Origin: Diplocarpon mali
Taxonomy: Eukaryota; Ascomycota; Leotiomycetes; Helotiales; Drepanopezizaceae
DNA: 50,059 bases
Assembly: GCA_024741835.1 (NCBI GenBank)
Contig: JAENRP010000324.1
Span: 1-50,059 of the forward strand
Reading direction: 5' to 3'
Shown: positions 12,107 through 22,132 of the stretch, one piece after another
Layout: each line of letters opens with the position of its first letter
Position numbering within the stretch: the first letter of the stretch is position 1
Position numbers and translations under genes: made by a program
Notes under the pieces: model-generated
Told to the model about the DNA's origin: nothing
The model's database searches: none
The model's input: only the letters and a program-made list of their open reading frames with translations

Positions 12107-13899
12107 GCCATAAGCAAACTAATCTTCGTGGCGTGATAAAAGGTTGATAGCCTGCTGCCTCGAAATTTTAATTTTGGGTCTGTATGGATTTCTTTTGCTG
12201 GAGAAAGGTTAGGAACGGGATTACGGTGGTAAATGTTGATCTGAATGTTGGCTTCGATATTAAATTGGATTGGAGTGCTGATGCGAATGCAACTTTAAAA
12301 TGGTGTTGGATAAGAAAAAAATTGGGTCTAGACTAGGTATCATCATTTCTTCAGACAGCAGTATTCTTCTCGAGTAGACGAATCAAAGCTATCCAATGCG
12401 TATGCCTTCATCCGTCTTCGAAACAGGCCGTCTGTCTCACTTAACTAGTTCGACTGACAAGAAGCAAGAGTCAAAAAACTCAAGCCTTAATGCAATAATC
12501 CTACTTCCGTTCCACGACATCTTCCTCTCGCATCATACCTCTCTCCCATTTGACTAAATCCGCATGATCTGTTTACTGCCATACTATACACCTCGCTTAA
12601 TCTCATCCTTGCAGCTTTTAAAAAGGGGTTCGCAAACAATAATATATTCCTGTCACATCAGATGCTTAATTAGCTAACACTACCACCATATCTACCTGCT
12701 TAAGAGCTATATTTCAGGAGGATTCAAGATCGAGAAAGCCAGGAAGAGGAAAGCTATATCAAAAGAGCAGCCTGTCGATTACTAGCGACGTTAATATACA
12801 AATCTGCGAGGCGCGTTGCTTTACAGCCCTGTAAAAATTATCTCTGCTGTCTGGCCTTGACGTTTAGTATGCCTGCCATTGCTCCTGTCATACAGATACA
12901 ATTTAACTTTTTTTTTTTTTTTTTTTGTCTTTCGTATAAAACTTATGTCCTTACGCCTTCACGCACTTCTGCGCAGCATATTATTCGCCCTCACTATCTA
13001 TTAAGCCTATGCCAAACCAGCCGCTGCCTATGGGTACATAAGTACCTGTTGCCTGAGTTGACGAAGCCATCAAGCACCTACTGTTGTAATACCTACCACT
13101 TCACCGTATTTTTCGGCACTGAGGAACCGATTCTCTGTGACAACACGCACTCCTTCGCAGCGCATTCAATATCGCACTCCCAGCCCTCCATGATAGGCTT
13201 CGCTACCTGACCTCAATCAGAGCCACTAAGCCTTCAACTCAGGCTGCTGTTCGAAAGTCTATAGCACAGTATCGAAGCTCTCTATCCCAGCAACGCATAT
13301 AGCGGCGTCTTGAAAAAACCGCTTCGACCAGCGGCAATATTGCCTCGACATTTCCTGCGAGCCATGTAATAGAAGATAGACGCTTAACTCCTTATTTACT
13401 TCCTCGCTCCTAGTCGCCTTCGTCCTTCTCAGGGCCGTAGCTAAGTAGAGATATTTATCTCCTCCCGGAATCCCGCGCTCATAACCGTCCACTTCGCACA
13501 TTTTAGTTGGCTGCTTATCCGCCGTAGATCATCCTTCAGGTCGTGGATCTCGACTGAATAATTTTGTTCCCACTAGAGAGCTATAGTGTGATTGGACTTT
13601 CATGTCAGCTGTGTGTGCTGTAGGAAAAGAAAGGAGAGAAAGGTAATAGAGCGTATGTTTGCGCGAGGATCTCATTAAAATTGATAGGAGCAGGAGTTCT
13701 GGCGCTTGAAGATCTCATGAAATTTGCGCTAGGCAAGATGCGGATATATCTTTGTAGGCGACAAAGTAGTAGGGTTGATTGTTGCAATTGAGGATACTCA
13801 AAGTAATCAAGCATAGACTTGCACGAATTAGGGATGCCCGAAGGCGGTCAGGAGAGGTGATGCCCAGCTGCTTATTAATCTGCCGTACACAGTTCGAGT
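12107..13899. other. Intergenic, with a 19-nt T tract and weak coding-like traces
   Basis: A run of 19 T lies at 12908-12926. On the minus strand 13259-13560 two adjoining frames look protein-like (DLKDDLRRISSQLKCAKW, then KATRSEEVNKELSVYLL) but need a frameshift to join, so this may be a broken gene remnant. I could not extend it to a gene model. Nothing else recognisable. Confidence 0.4.
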
Positions 13900-14109
13900 A
13901 TTCATTTGCTGCCTGAGGATGTATATACCGCTTAAGGATTCATGCAGTGCCTAAGGGCAGACTGCTTATACTGCCTAAGGATGTACAATGCTGACTCGAG
14001 ATGCCATACTAGCCTGAGGATGCATATGCCGCTCGAATAGTGCACGTGGTTATATGTACTTACTCCCTTGGCATGCGCGTGCTAGCATATTACTTGAGGC
14101 TATATCATA

Positions 14110-14406
14110 TACTTCTTATTAAGGGTAAATAATGTTAGTTTCTCGTCTGTGCGCAGACCTATGAATGCTAAACACTTGGCAATGCTGCTTTATATGATTC
14201 CCTTTGTATTATCTTTAAGATAGATACACTAAATGTTAGCTCTATATTGAAATCTCTTAATCTTTAAATACTAAAAGCAGCGAATTAAAATTCATTTATT
14301 ATTAGATATGCCCCTTATATAGGTACCCCGTAAACCGAACCCTCTAGAATCAGTATGTAGTGCGTATAGACGAAAAACTAATATTATTTTCATCCTGTAC
14401 CAAGTA
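14110..14406. mobile_element. MITE X, Tc1/mariner-type, 297 bp
   Basis: Bounded by TA at both ends. The left terminal repeat reads CTTCTTATTAAGGGTAAATA and continues AATGTTAGTTTCTCGTCTGT; the complement of the right end reads CTTGGTACAGGATGAAAATA then ATATTAGTTTTTCGTCTATA. The two agree over about 45 positions with scattered C/T-type differences. No transposase sequence is left inside. It shares its right TA with the next element at 14405. Confidence 0.75.
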
Positions 14407-14563
14407 CTTCGTACAGGGTGTAATAATTTGAGGTTCCCTGTCTGTGCACACTAGATTCTTGGCAATGCTGCTTTCATTGAATTCCTTAGTATTTTATATA
14501 GCCAACTTTTGCGTCAATCACTGCTTTACATCTATTTGGCATTTCCCTAATCAAATCTCTAAT
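14405..14563 (-). mobile_element. MITE Y, truncated Tc1/mariner end with transposase tail
   Basis: It starts TA CTTCGTACAGGGTGTAATAA, a variant of the same terminal repeat. The minus strand at about 14485-14563 encodes the last 25 residues of a Tc1-family transposase (MPNRCKAVIDAKVGYIKY then stop). The copy is cut off at 14563 by the next element, which sits at a TA. Confidence 0.75.
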
Positions 14564-14843
14564 TACTTAGTACATGGGGAAATACTCTGAGGTTTTCTGT
14601 CTGTGCACACTAGATTCTTGGCAATGCTGCTTTCATTGAATTCCTTAGTATTTTGTATAGCCACCTTTTGCGTCAATCACTGCTTTATATCTATTTGGCA
14701 TTTCCCTAATCAAATCTCTAATTATCTCAACTGTTATTGATTCCCAAGCTTCAAGTACCCCCTATCGAAACCCCTGCGCAAAAGAAAGTTCTAGTATAGC
14801 GCACAGATAGAAAACCTCAGATTATTTCCCCATGTACTAAGTA
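14564..14843 (-). mobile_element. MITE Z, internally deleted Tc1/mariner element, 280 bp with TA duplication
   Basis: Left end TA CTTAGTACATGGGGAAATA, right end TATTTCCCCATGTACTAAG TA. The terminal inverted repeats match over about 45 bp, with TA on each side as expected for Tc1/mariner insertion. Between them only the 3' end of the transposase gene survives (14645-14755, minus strand). It is a non-autonomous deletion derivative. Confidence 0.85.
14645..14755 (-). pseudogene. C-terminal tail of a Tc1-family transposase
   Basis: The minus strand encodes AWESITVEIIRDLIREMP followed by NRYKAVIDAKGGYTKY and a stop. The pattern 'MP.R..AVI.AKGG.TKY' at the very end is diagnostic of Tc1-like DDE transposases. 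The catalytic DDE region is missing. Confidence 0.85.
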
Positions 14844-16173
14844 TCTACCTCTTAAGTAAGCGCATGCTGACTTAGGGTGCAAGTGCTGCCTGAGGATGCT
14901 TCGCATACAGGGTATACCGCTTGAAGATGCGCATCCTGCCTGAGAATAAGCATAGAGCATAGGGTATAGAGCGCATAGAGCACAGACAATATTATGCAAA
15001 ACAACGTTTCCTGTGTTCTGCGTCCTGGTACAATGCGATATAGTACCCTAGATCTTAGCACTCTGTCTTTTAATGGTTTGTGATCTCTCTTTACATACGT
15101 GCTTGATTGTTCGCTAAAATTTGCTGGCTCTGCGTTCTTTGTCATGTGTCTTGTGCCTTGCGCCAAGTCATGATTCTCGAGATCTTGACATTATAACTAT
15201 TGTGCGTTCTTCGATATGTTTCTTAGCGCTAAATTATTACTCTGCAGATCTTGGCGTTCTGTATCTCTTGGCATTATGATTATTACAGCAGGCTCTGCGT
15301 TCTGCGTTATGTATCTTGGCATCGTGTATGACGGCACGTAAAACTTAAAAGCAGGTATAGGCGACGACTTAGAATATCAAGGTACAGAGCCAGGAGGAGG
15401 TTCTGTACTAGTGTAATATAGAGGAGTGTGCCAAGGCTCGCTAGGGCTCGCTAAGGCCATGTTGCAGGACCCTAGCCTTAGGGCTGTTGCGTCACATTAT
15501 GTTATTATTTTCCTGACTTTAGTATTTGATAAGTTGCGGCTCTATATCATGTTTCTTGATAATTGATCGTTCTCCAGATCTTGGCATTCTATTTCTCTTA
15601 GCGTTCTATTTTACATGATGCATCTCGGCGCTGGGTTATCATTATCTAGATTTTAGTATTCTGTATCTCTTGGCATTCTGGGCTTTCAAGGGATTGCGGC
15701 TGGCTCTGCGTTCTGTGTCATGCATATCGACGCCGATTTATTATTTCTTGTAGGTTCCGTGCCGGTATCGATATTCACGTGAATTAAGTCGAGTAAATAG
15801 GTCAAAATGCATGTAATATAAAGTCTGTCAAGTGTGTCCTTTCTATACTAGGCCGAGTTAACACCTTTATACCTCTGAATCACCTCCCCTCCTATATTCC
15901 TCTATGCCTACTACGAGGATACCACCGAGGCCCTGGGATTGTAAGACCCTGCGAGGTCCCTTTGAAACCCCTCCGATCGCATATGATATGTCACTATAGG
16001 ATGATCCTAAGAATGAGGGGAACAAGCGCTTCGACAGGAATCTGCGTACCAATATTTCTAGATATTGGCGTTCTGTATGTTACGGCTTTTTATCAGGTTT
16101 CTTTAGTAAGTCATGATTCTCCCGAAATTGGCGTTCTATATCTCTTAGCATTATGCTCTGCGTATTGCTACCA

Positions 16174-16270
16174 TGACAGAATCTAAAGATTAAGATTCTG
16201 AGATCTATGGAGCTGCAGGAGTATATATACAAGGTACGATTACATAAGCCAATCCTTGTATATTATAACA
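16174..16270 (-). repeat. Copia-A LTR remnant, 97 bp
   Basis: It begins TGACAGAATCTAAAGATTAA and ends TTGTATATTATAACA, so both ends match the 124-bp Copia-A LTR, but about 27 bp from the inner part (the AGCCTC...CTCCGTACC segment) are missing. I see no target duplication. Confidence 0.7.
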
Positions 16271-16385
16271 GTGGGGCGCTGAGTTATCACTCTCCTGATC
16301 TTGGCATTCTGTATATTACAGCTGGCTTTGCTTTCCTATATCATTTTTCTTAGCGAGTTAATATTCCAGATCTTGGCGTTCTGTA

Positions 16386-16638
16386 TACTTAGTACATGCC
16401 CGAAATAATGTACAAGTGCTGTCTGTGCGTAATTCTACCGGTTTCCATTAACAGGGCTCATATACAGGGGGTATAGCCAATGATTTATCTATGACGATTC
16501 GCCGCTTTTTGCACTGAAAATCAATACTTTTACTATGGATTGTATATAAAATACTAGAGAAAAGAATAAAAGCAGCATTGCCAAGTATCTAGTGTGCACG
16601 GCCTAGAATTGTACATTATTTACCCATGATACTAAGTA
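16386..16638. mobile_element. MITE W, Tc1/mariner-type, 253 bp
   Basis: Left end TA CTTAGTACATGCCCGAAATA, right end TTTACCCATGATACTAAG TA; the terminal repeats are related to those of MITEs X to Z, and the interior carries the reverse of the GCAATGCTGCTTT...GTGCACACTAGA segment seen in Y and Z. It lies within the 75-bp repeat field. Confidence 0.75.
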
Positions 16639-17141
16639 TTGCGGCTCTGCGCCTTATGTCATATTTCTTAGTGAGTCATCACTCTCTAAGTCTTAGCGTT
16701 CTGTATCTTGGCATTCTATACGCTGCGGCTCTACGCTCTACGTCATGCATCTCGACGCTAAGTCATTCTGGACCAGATCCTGGCATTCTGTATGTTACAG
16801 CTAGCTCTGCTTTCCTATATGATATTTCCTAGCGAGTTAAAATTCCAGATCTTGGCGTTCTGTATATTGCGGCTTCACGCTCTACGTCATGCATCTCGGC
16901 GCTGAGTCATTCTGGAACCAGATCTTGGCATTCTATACCTTGCGGCTCTGCGTTCTGCGTCTTGGCACGATCCGTCATAGTTACGTAGGACCTGCATCTT
17001 TGCGCTGCGCGTCATAGTATTCTAGGAACCCAGGAGGCACTATGCTCTAGGAAGATGCTAGATTGAATTTCTCATATCGCCTGCGTTGAGCGCGGGCATG
17101 CGGCAGAATAAAATAAGTAGAGAGCGCAACGACTTTGGTAA

Positions 17142-17265
17142 TGACAGAATCTAAAGGTGTAGATTCTGAGTTTTATGGAGCTGTAGGAGTATATATACAA
17201 GGTAGGCTTACTAAGCCTTAGTCTCCGTTCCGTACGCAATCTCCGTACCTTGTATATTTCTAACA
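17142..17265 (-). repeat. Copia-A solo LTR, 124 bp, with intact target duplication
   Basis: The unit runs from TGACAGAATC to TATTTCTAACA and is flanked by GGTAA on both sides (17137-17141 and 17266-17270). TG/CA ends and a perfect 5-bp duplication show an insertion followed by LTR-LTR recombination. It is less RIP-damaged than the full elements. Confidence 0.92.
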
Positions 17266-17270
17266 GGTAA

Positions 17271-18270
17271 GGTCGCTGTTGAGCTGCGAACCCGGAATCA
17301 TGCAGATAGCACGAAGGATTCCCCTAGTACCTTAACATATTCTGTATCTTGTCTTAGCGCTTTTCTCTGTAGTAGGTACGAACTAAGAAGCGCACAGAGT
17401 ACAAAACATAGGAGTTGAACGCAGAAAGCAGATTATATCTATGTCACAGAGTAGGGAGCACGGAGTATTCAATACAGATCACAGAACATAGAATTAATTC
17501 CTACTCAGCCACAAGTTCAAGACTCTAGCTAGAGCGATATATCTATACAATATTATATCCCCAGGGCCACTGACAATACCAATATATATTGTGAATAATA
17601 AATGGTTCTCTAGCAGTATTTTCTGTGACGGTATATTCCTTGGCAGTATATTTCCCTTAGCAGAATGCTTCTGTAAATGGTAGGTTCTTTGATACTATGT
17701 CCTAGCTAGTGTGGCAATATATCCTAGGCGGCATATCTACCATAATTTAGCCGTATATTATTTGGCTTTATGTTTTATGCTAGCGTGCTAACTTATCTTC
17801 ATGTTCTGCGTACATTTTTTATATGTTTACTTGGCAATCTCTGTCCTTAGTGGTTTGTTGCTTTATAGTACTCCTTTTTTCGGCTAAAGATGTGGAGCTT
17901 TGACATTTAGAAGGGATTTTCTGTTTAGTGAATTTACAGTCTACTGAAAAAAGGAGGAATACTTCGTATGTTCTGTAATGGTACTTTTCCTTGCTATTAT
18001 AGGCTTGCCGGCACGGCATGTCTGTCAATATTGGAAATACTCCCGAAAAATTCTTAATTTTTAGTGGTGTAGATCAAAATTGGGGCGAATAGTAAGATTT
18101 CTAATCATGAAGAGTACTAAAAAGGCATTTGAAACGCTTCAAAAGATTTAAAGAAGAGATTACTTCGCGATAATATAAGCATTCACCTAGTATAGGCAGC
18201 CCCTTTACTCCTGTCTATAAACCCAGCCAGCCAACATCAATCGAAATATACCACCATCTATAGCAAGTCC
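17271..18270. other. Intergenic, no gene seen
   Basis: At 17610-17770 short phrases of the type TTGGCAGTATATT recur four or five times with loose spacing. Reading frames are short and lack splice partners. Confidence 0.45.
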
Positions 18271-19017
18271 TTAATCACTAGTACCAGCATGCTTGAATCG
18301 AACCTGGAACACTTGGATCGGCCCGCCTTGCTCCACCATCGTCTCCTTGTAAAAAACTAACACGCATTCATCGCCGCACTGTTCAGAACACTGCCATGAA
18401 GCCATGTCCTCTAGAGGAACTGTCGCTACGCGCTTCAAGCAAAGCCAGTGGTTCTTGACCCTATCATCCAGGGGAAAGGTATTGATGATAAGTTCGTCGA
18501 AGTTGGCGTGGCGCGTGATGCAGCGGGCTGTAGCACGTTGCAGTTTCTGTCCGAAACTATTGTTAGCGAAAGATAAATATACTCGAGAAAGCAGTACTGG
18601 ACTAAATATGCTAGCCCTATAATAGAAAACACCTACTTTGATCTCGACACGGCTTGTCTCGACCGATGTGTCAATGCTCATCATCTTTAACACCTCCGTA
18701 AACTCGGAACAGATCGAGTTCCACGACTCCTTAGCTAAGTTGGCCTTCAACGCTTTGATTTCCCGTTCTTGCTGCTTGAGCTCCTGATCCTGCAGCTTGA
18801 TCTTCTCCTCTCGCTCTTGGAAGTACATCAAGCCTAGTGCAGATGCCGGCTGTTCAGGTCAGTTGTTGAGTCCTGCGTGATTCCAGAAGCAGGTTCAAGG
18901 TTCAGGAGGGAAAAGAGAAGGTCGTGGCAGGCTTACATTTTCAATCATTGACTTGAGGGTACAAGTCAGAGCCTGGCACGCTTGTTCACGTTGCTCGGGG
19001 GTCGAATTTTCTGCCAT
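18271..19017 (-). CDS. Hypothetical coiled-coil protein, about 189 aa
   Basis: Exons 19017-18937, 18849-18637 and 18546-18271. Intron 1 (18850-18936) has GTAAGC, a CTGAC branch and AACAG. Intron 2 (18547-18636) has GTAGGT, the branch GCTAAC and GGACAG; it is 90 nt and stop-free, so an unspliced reading is also possible (about 219 aa). Exon 1 encodes MAENSTPEQREQACQAL. Exon 2 is a strong coiled coil at about residues 35-65 (KLQDQELKQQEREIKALK). The C-terminal 90 residues are rich in Cys (CLKR, WQCSEQCGDEC) and end in a beta-like KETM...VFQVRFKHAG stretch. No family recognised; no signal peptide or membrane segment. It is transcribed away from 19955-21405. Confidence 0.65.
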
Positions 19018-19954
19018 TAAAGTAATAGTCTCGGGGAATGATCAAGTGGCTTGTATCGAACTAGTAAGGCGCAAAAGATAGGAAGTAGATGTAGAATATA
19101 AGGACCTGTGGTTGTAGAGTATTGGAGGTATAGAATACAGAAGACTTGGCTTCACTTGTAACAGCAGATCAAAATTGTTTCCGTAGGTATAATAGCAGAG
19201 AATATTTGTACGCTAAAGATTATATAATCAAGAAATCGTCTAGGTCATAAGGCAGGCGAGAGTTGAAAATACCAACGGGACATACCAAAAGAGCATGCAC
19301 GCCCACGATGCATATACACTAGTAGAACATACGCATTAAATATGTAAATATAAAAATCAGAACATATTACCTAAGAGTATACTTGCCAGAATATATAGAA
19401 ATATTAGATGAAAGGTAATTAAGACGCCTTTGTATCAAATATTATGCTCTGGAGGCATCAGCTAAGGATGACAATAACGAGAGAGAAGTTAGAAGCCCCT
19501 TAGATAGATAGAAAATACAGATACCAAGGAAAGCTCGTACATCTTCGGAGTAAGAAAGAGGCAGAAGTAGCTCCTAGGCCCTGGATCGCGTTATATACTA
19601 GAAGTAACATAGTATATGATTAGACTTGCTTAACTTATAACTCATCTACCGAGTTTTAGTATAAAGCTTTTAAGCGCTAGGCTATGGAGGTTTCTCTGTA
19701 CAAGTGGGAAATAATACATACGACACACTGCTTTCTGGCACGTGAGTAAGTTGCGAGAACCGTCTGATAGCCTTGGCGCTGATGCCTTCCTTCTTTATTC
19801 ACTTTCTCTTCAGCAAAGTTCAAACTTTCTCCTGACCTTACCTTTCCAACTTCACTACTCCTCTCAATCTCTAACCTGCATACCCTGCCAGCAACTCCAA
19901 GCTCCTACGCCGTCTCTCGCCTCCAACCTCCAACCCTTCAAGCGTTTGTACCGC
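19018..19954. other. Divergent promoter region
   Basis: It lies between the minus gene 18271-19017 and the plus gene 19955-21405. A CT-rich leader precedes the right start codon (about 19785-19945). A frame open from 19742 continues into the right gene, but it begins with GTG rather than ATG and its composition is that of a pyrimidine-rich leader, so I treat it as 5' untranslated. Confidence 0.5.
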
Positions 19955-21405
19955 ATGTTCAAGCCATCCCTAACGCGTTCGGAAGCCCCCACGGTCCTAC
20001 TATCTCCTAGCAAGATGGGAGGTTATAAAGATTGTATGATTGTTGATCTTCTGCCGAATAGATCAGAGCTTCGCCCGGTTAAAGTAGCAATGGAAAGAAT
20101 CTTCTCTCAAAGACTGGTCGATCTAGAGCCTTGGCCGCTAAGCAAGGGAACTAACAAGACCAAAGTCGACGCTGCGGTCCAAGAGTGTCTCGATACAGTG
20201 CCCGAGTTTGCCGGGATTTCGGAACTTAAACAGAAGCAACTCAAGAAGGTTCTACGTTTATATGCGACCGTGGAAAAGAGACGACAACAGATAAGAGCAG
20301 CGAAATTGATGTTAGGTAGTGAAGGAGACGAGGCGGATCAAGAGAGCTTTCCAGTGCCAGAACCCCTTAGAGATCGCGTGTATCAACCATCAGCATTAGG
20401 CGCAGACACTGAAGTGATGGATACTGCTACAATCATAGAAAGTAAGCAGAAAAGTTTAAAGAAGGATAATGCTGCCGGAGATGACGCGAATCGTCCGAAG
20501 AAGCGTTCGTCTTCTGTGAACGGCATGTCTCTGCGCTTTACCAGGTCTTGCGCGCGAGAGCTGACAGCATCGATGATATAGGTCTTCGAGATCCTACCTA
20601 TACAATCCCGAACAGTTCTGTAAGCTCTCCCGCGGCGTCGCCGAACCTCCCAGCGTCCAGATTTCCAACTCCCGTACTCGAAGCTCCATTTGCTAGGTCA
20701 CCCTTCAAAGTCGCTAGCAACGAGGACATCGGGGATGTAGCGTTTAAAACTAGTGTAGCTGAACCTTCTTCTACTCGAAGCCCATCTTTTTTAATATCCT
20801 TCGAAGATGTTAATAACGGGGATATAGAGGGTACGGCGGATACAATCGAAGCAGCTCAGCCTTCCTCCTCTCGAGGCTTACCTTGCATGGCATCCTTTAA
20901 AGTCGTTCGCAATAGGGATATAGAGGATATGGCGGATATAGTCGAAGCAGCTGGGCCTTCCACATATCGAAACCTGTCTACTATGCAATTGTCCAAAGCC
21001 CTGCCTGATGGGGATGTTCAAATTGTAGCGGATCCAAATCATGCGGCTCCACTTCTACCGTCCCGAGTCCCAGCTGCGAAGAACAATTCTACTACAGCAA
21101 TAGTGTCCACCTTGTTCCCAAGAAACAGGATGCAATTCAGAAGCAAGCAACGATTGTTCGCTGCTACATTGGCCTCACAACATGATGCTGCAGGCCAGCC
21201 TGCTGTGACAATAGAGAACAAGCTGCAGATGGCTGATGCTCAGATTTCTGGTACAGGTATCGAGGGAGGCCTGCAGGTTGCAGGATCTAACCGACCAATC
21301 CTGGATTTGAAGTCGACAACTACGTGTTTGGGAACAAGTTCTAGGTCGCTGGGCGGGATCAAAGGAGCACGCAGTCGTCAGAGGATGTTTGGAGGTATAC
21401 AGTAA
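19955..21405 (+). CDS. Hypothetical protein with four degenerate 32-residue repeats, about 436 aa
   Basis: Exons 19955-20441 and 20582-21405. The intron 20442-20581 is inferred because two frames overlap: donor GTAAGC, branch GCTGAC, acceptor ATATAG, joining AGT in frame. The start is the first in-frame ATG (MFKPSLTRSE) after a CT-rich leader. Residues about 40-115 are basic and helical (ELKQKQLKKVLRLYATVEKR). Exon 2 opens with Pro/Ser-rich sequence, then four repeats: SPFKVASNEDIGDVA, SFEDVNNGDIEGTAD, SFKVVRNRDIEDMAD, and a divergent LSKALPDGDVQIVAD, each followed by an EA-x-PSSxR-like tail. The C-terminus is Gly/Ser/Arg-rich (GIKGARSRQRMF). No known domain. A nuclear or scaffold role is possible but only a guess. 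Confidence 0.65.
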
Positions 21406-22132
21406 AGAGGCAGCTGTTTTCAGGAAGTTGGAATTGTAAAGAGAGTTCGGAAAGTATCGCACGAGACTTGAAGTTGGTCGAGGCTCTTTGAGGGATGTGG
21501 TGTTCCCGAAATAGCGAAGCCCTAAGGGCATTTGCTCTCCAGGGGTATGTCATTTTAGAGGCCGATTAGCTCGCAGATGCAAGAAGCTTCTAATTTAAAC
21601 CTCGAATAGTTAACAGTTAAAAAATCTGTGATTTAAACTTCAAACCAAAAAAATTTTTACTACTGGAATCTGAATCTGAAATAGGGTTAGGATTAGGTTT
21701 AACCCTGAGACGATATATGCAGAGTCAGGAGCTCGGGGAACGAAGTACGGAGTCGGAGGTGCGGCCGCACCACCTGCTGCTAAGCGAAAGCTTCTTGTTA
21801 TCATTCTCCGAGAGCTCTCTTCCTTTCATCTCTTCGCACTTGATTTTTATCTACGTAGCGTACCCCTTAAAAATGCAAGTATTAGATACAAGGTAAGAGT
21901 AGGTTTACTAATACCTAGATTTACAGTAGAATCAGGATCAAACCTAGTACAATTTTATATCCTTAAGCATTTTCGAAATGATATTTTTATATTTTCTGTG
22001 TTACTTGTCACTATGTATCTTGTCTGGTGGTGTCAATTTTGAGAATGCAAAATGCTTGCCCCCTATCCCCTATCCCTCCACTTCACTATCGAAACCCCTT
22101 CCGGAGACTCTCTAAGTATCTCGATCAGTCTT
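21406..22132. other. Convergent intergenic region
   Basis: It lies between the 3' ends of 19955-21405 (+) and 22133-23523 (-). It is AT-rich in the middle (about 21600-21660 and 21880-22020); a trace at 21885-21915 (TACAAGGTAAGAGTAGG) resembles the inner part of the Copia-A LTR but is too short to call. Confidence 0.5.

Larger units (their letters stand above)
13900..14960. repeat. Decayed minisatellite interrupted by short DNA transposons
   Basis: Degenerate units built on GCCTGAGGATGYAYATRCCG recur at about 13908, 13985, 14030 and again at 14890 and 14950, with intervals of roughly 35-75 bp. The array is split by the Tc1-type elements at 14110-14843. Unit boundaries are too worn to define exactly. 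Confidence 0.55.
15000..16990. repeat. Decayed repeat field, about 75-bp units, 2 kb
   Basis: Variants of the phrases CAGATCTTGGCATTCTGTAT, GCGGCTCTGCGTTCTGCGTC and ATGCATCTCGGCGCTGAGTC follow one another again and again, most cleanly at 16640-16960 where successive units are about 75-80 bp apart, and more worn at 15120-15330, 15540-15740, 16030-16160 and 16280-16390. Interruptions by a Copia-A LTR remnant and a MITE show the array is old. No coding capacity. Confidence 0.75.

Noticed and set aside
12857..13210. 117-codon frame including the T tract
   Set aside because: Openness is helped by poly-T (poly-Phe); composition is not protein-like and no start context or splicing supports it.
15000..16990. 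Repeat field considered as a CRISPR-like array
   Set aside because: Units are highly degenerate, with no constant repeat plus unique spacer structure, and the host is a eukaryote.
18283..18310. B-box-like GGTTCGATTC on the minus strand, as in a tRNA
   Set aside because: Flanks do not form a T stem, no A box at the right distance, and it lies inside a coding exon.
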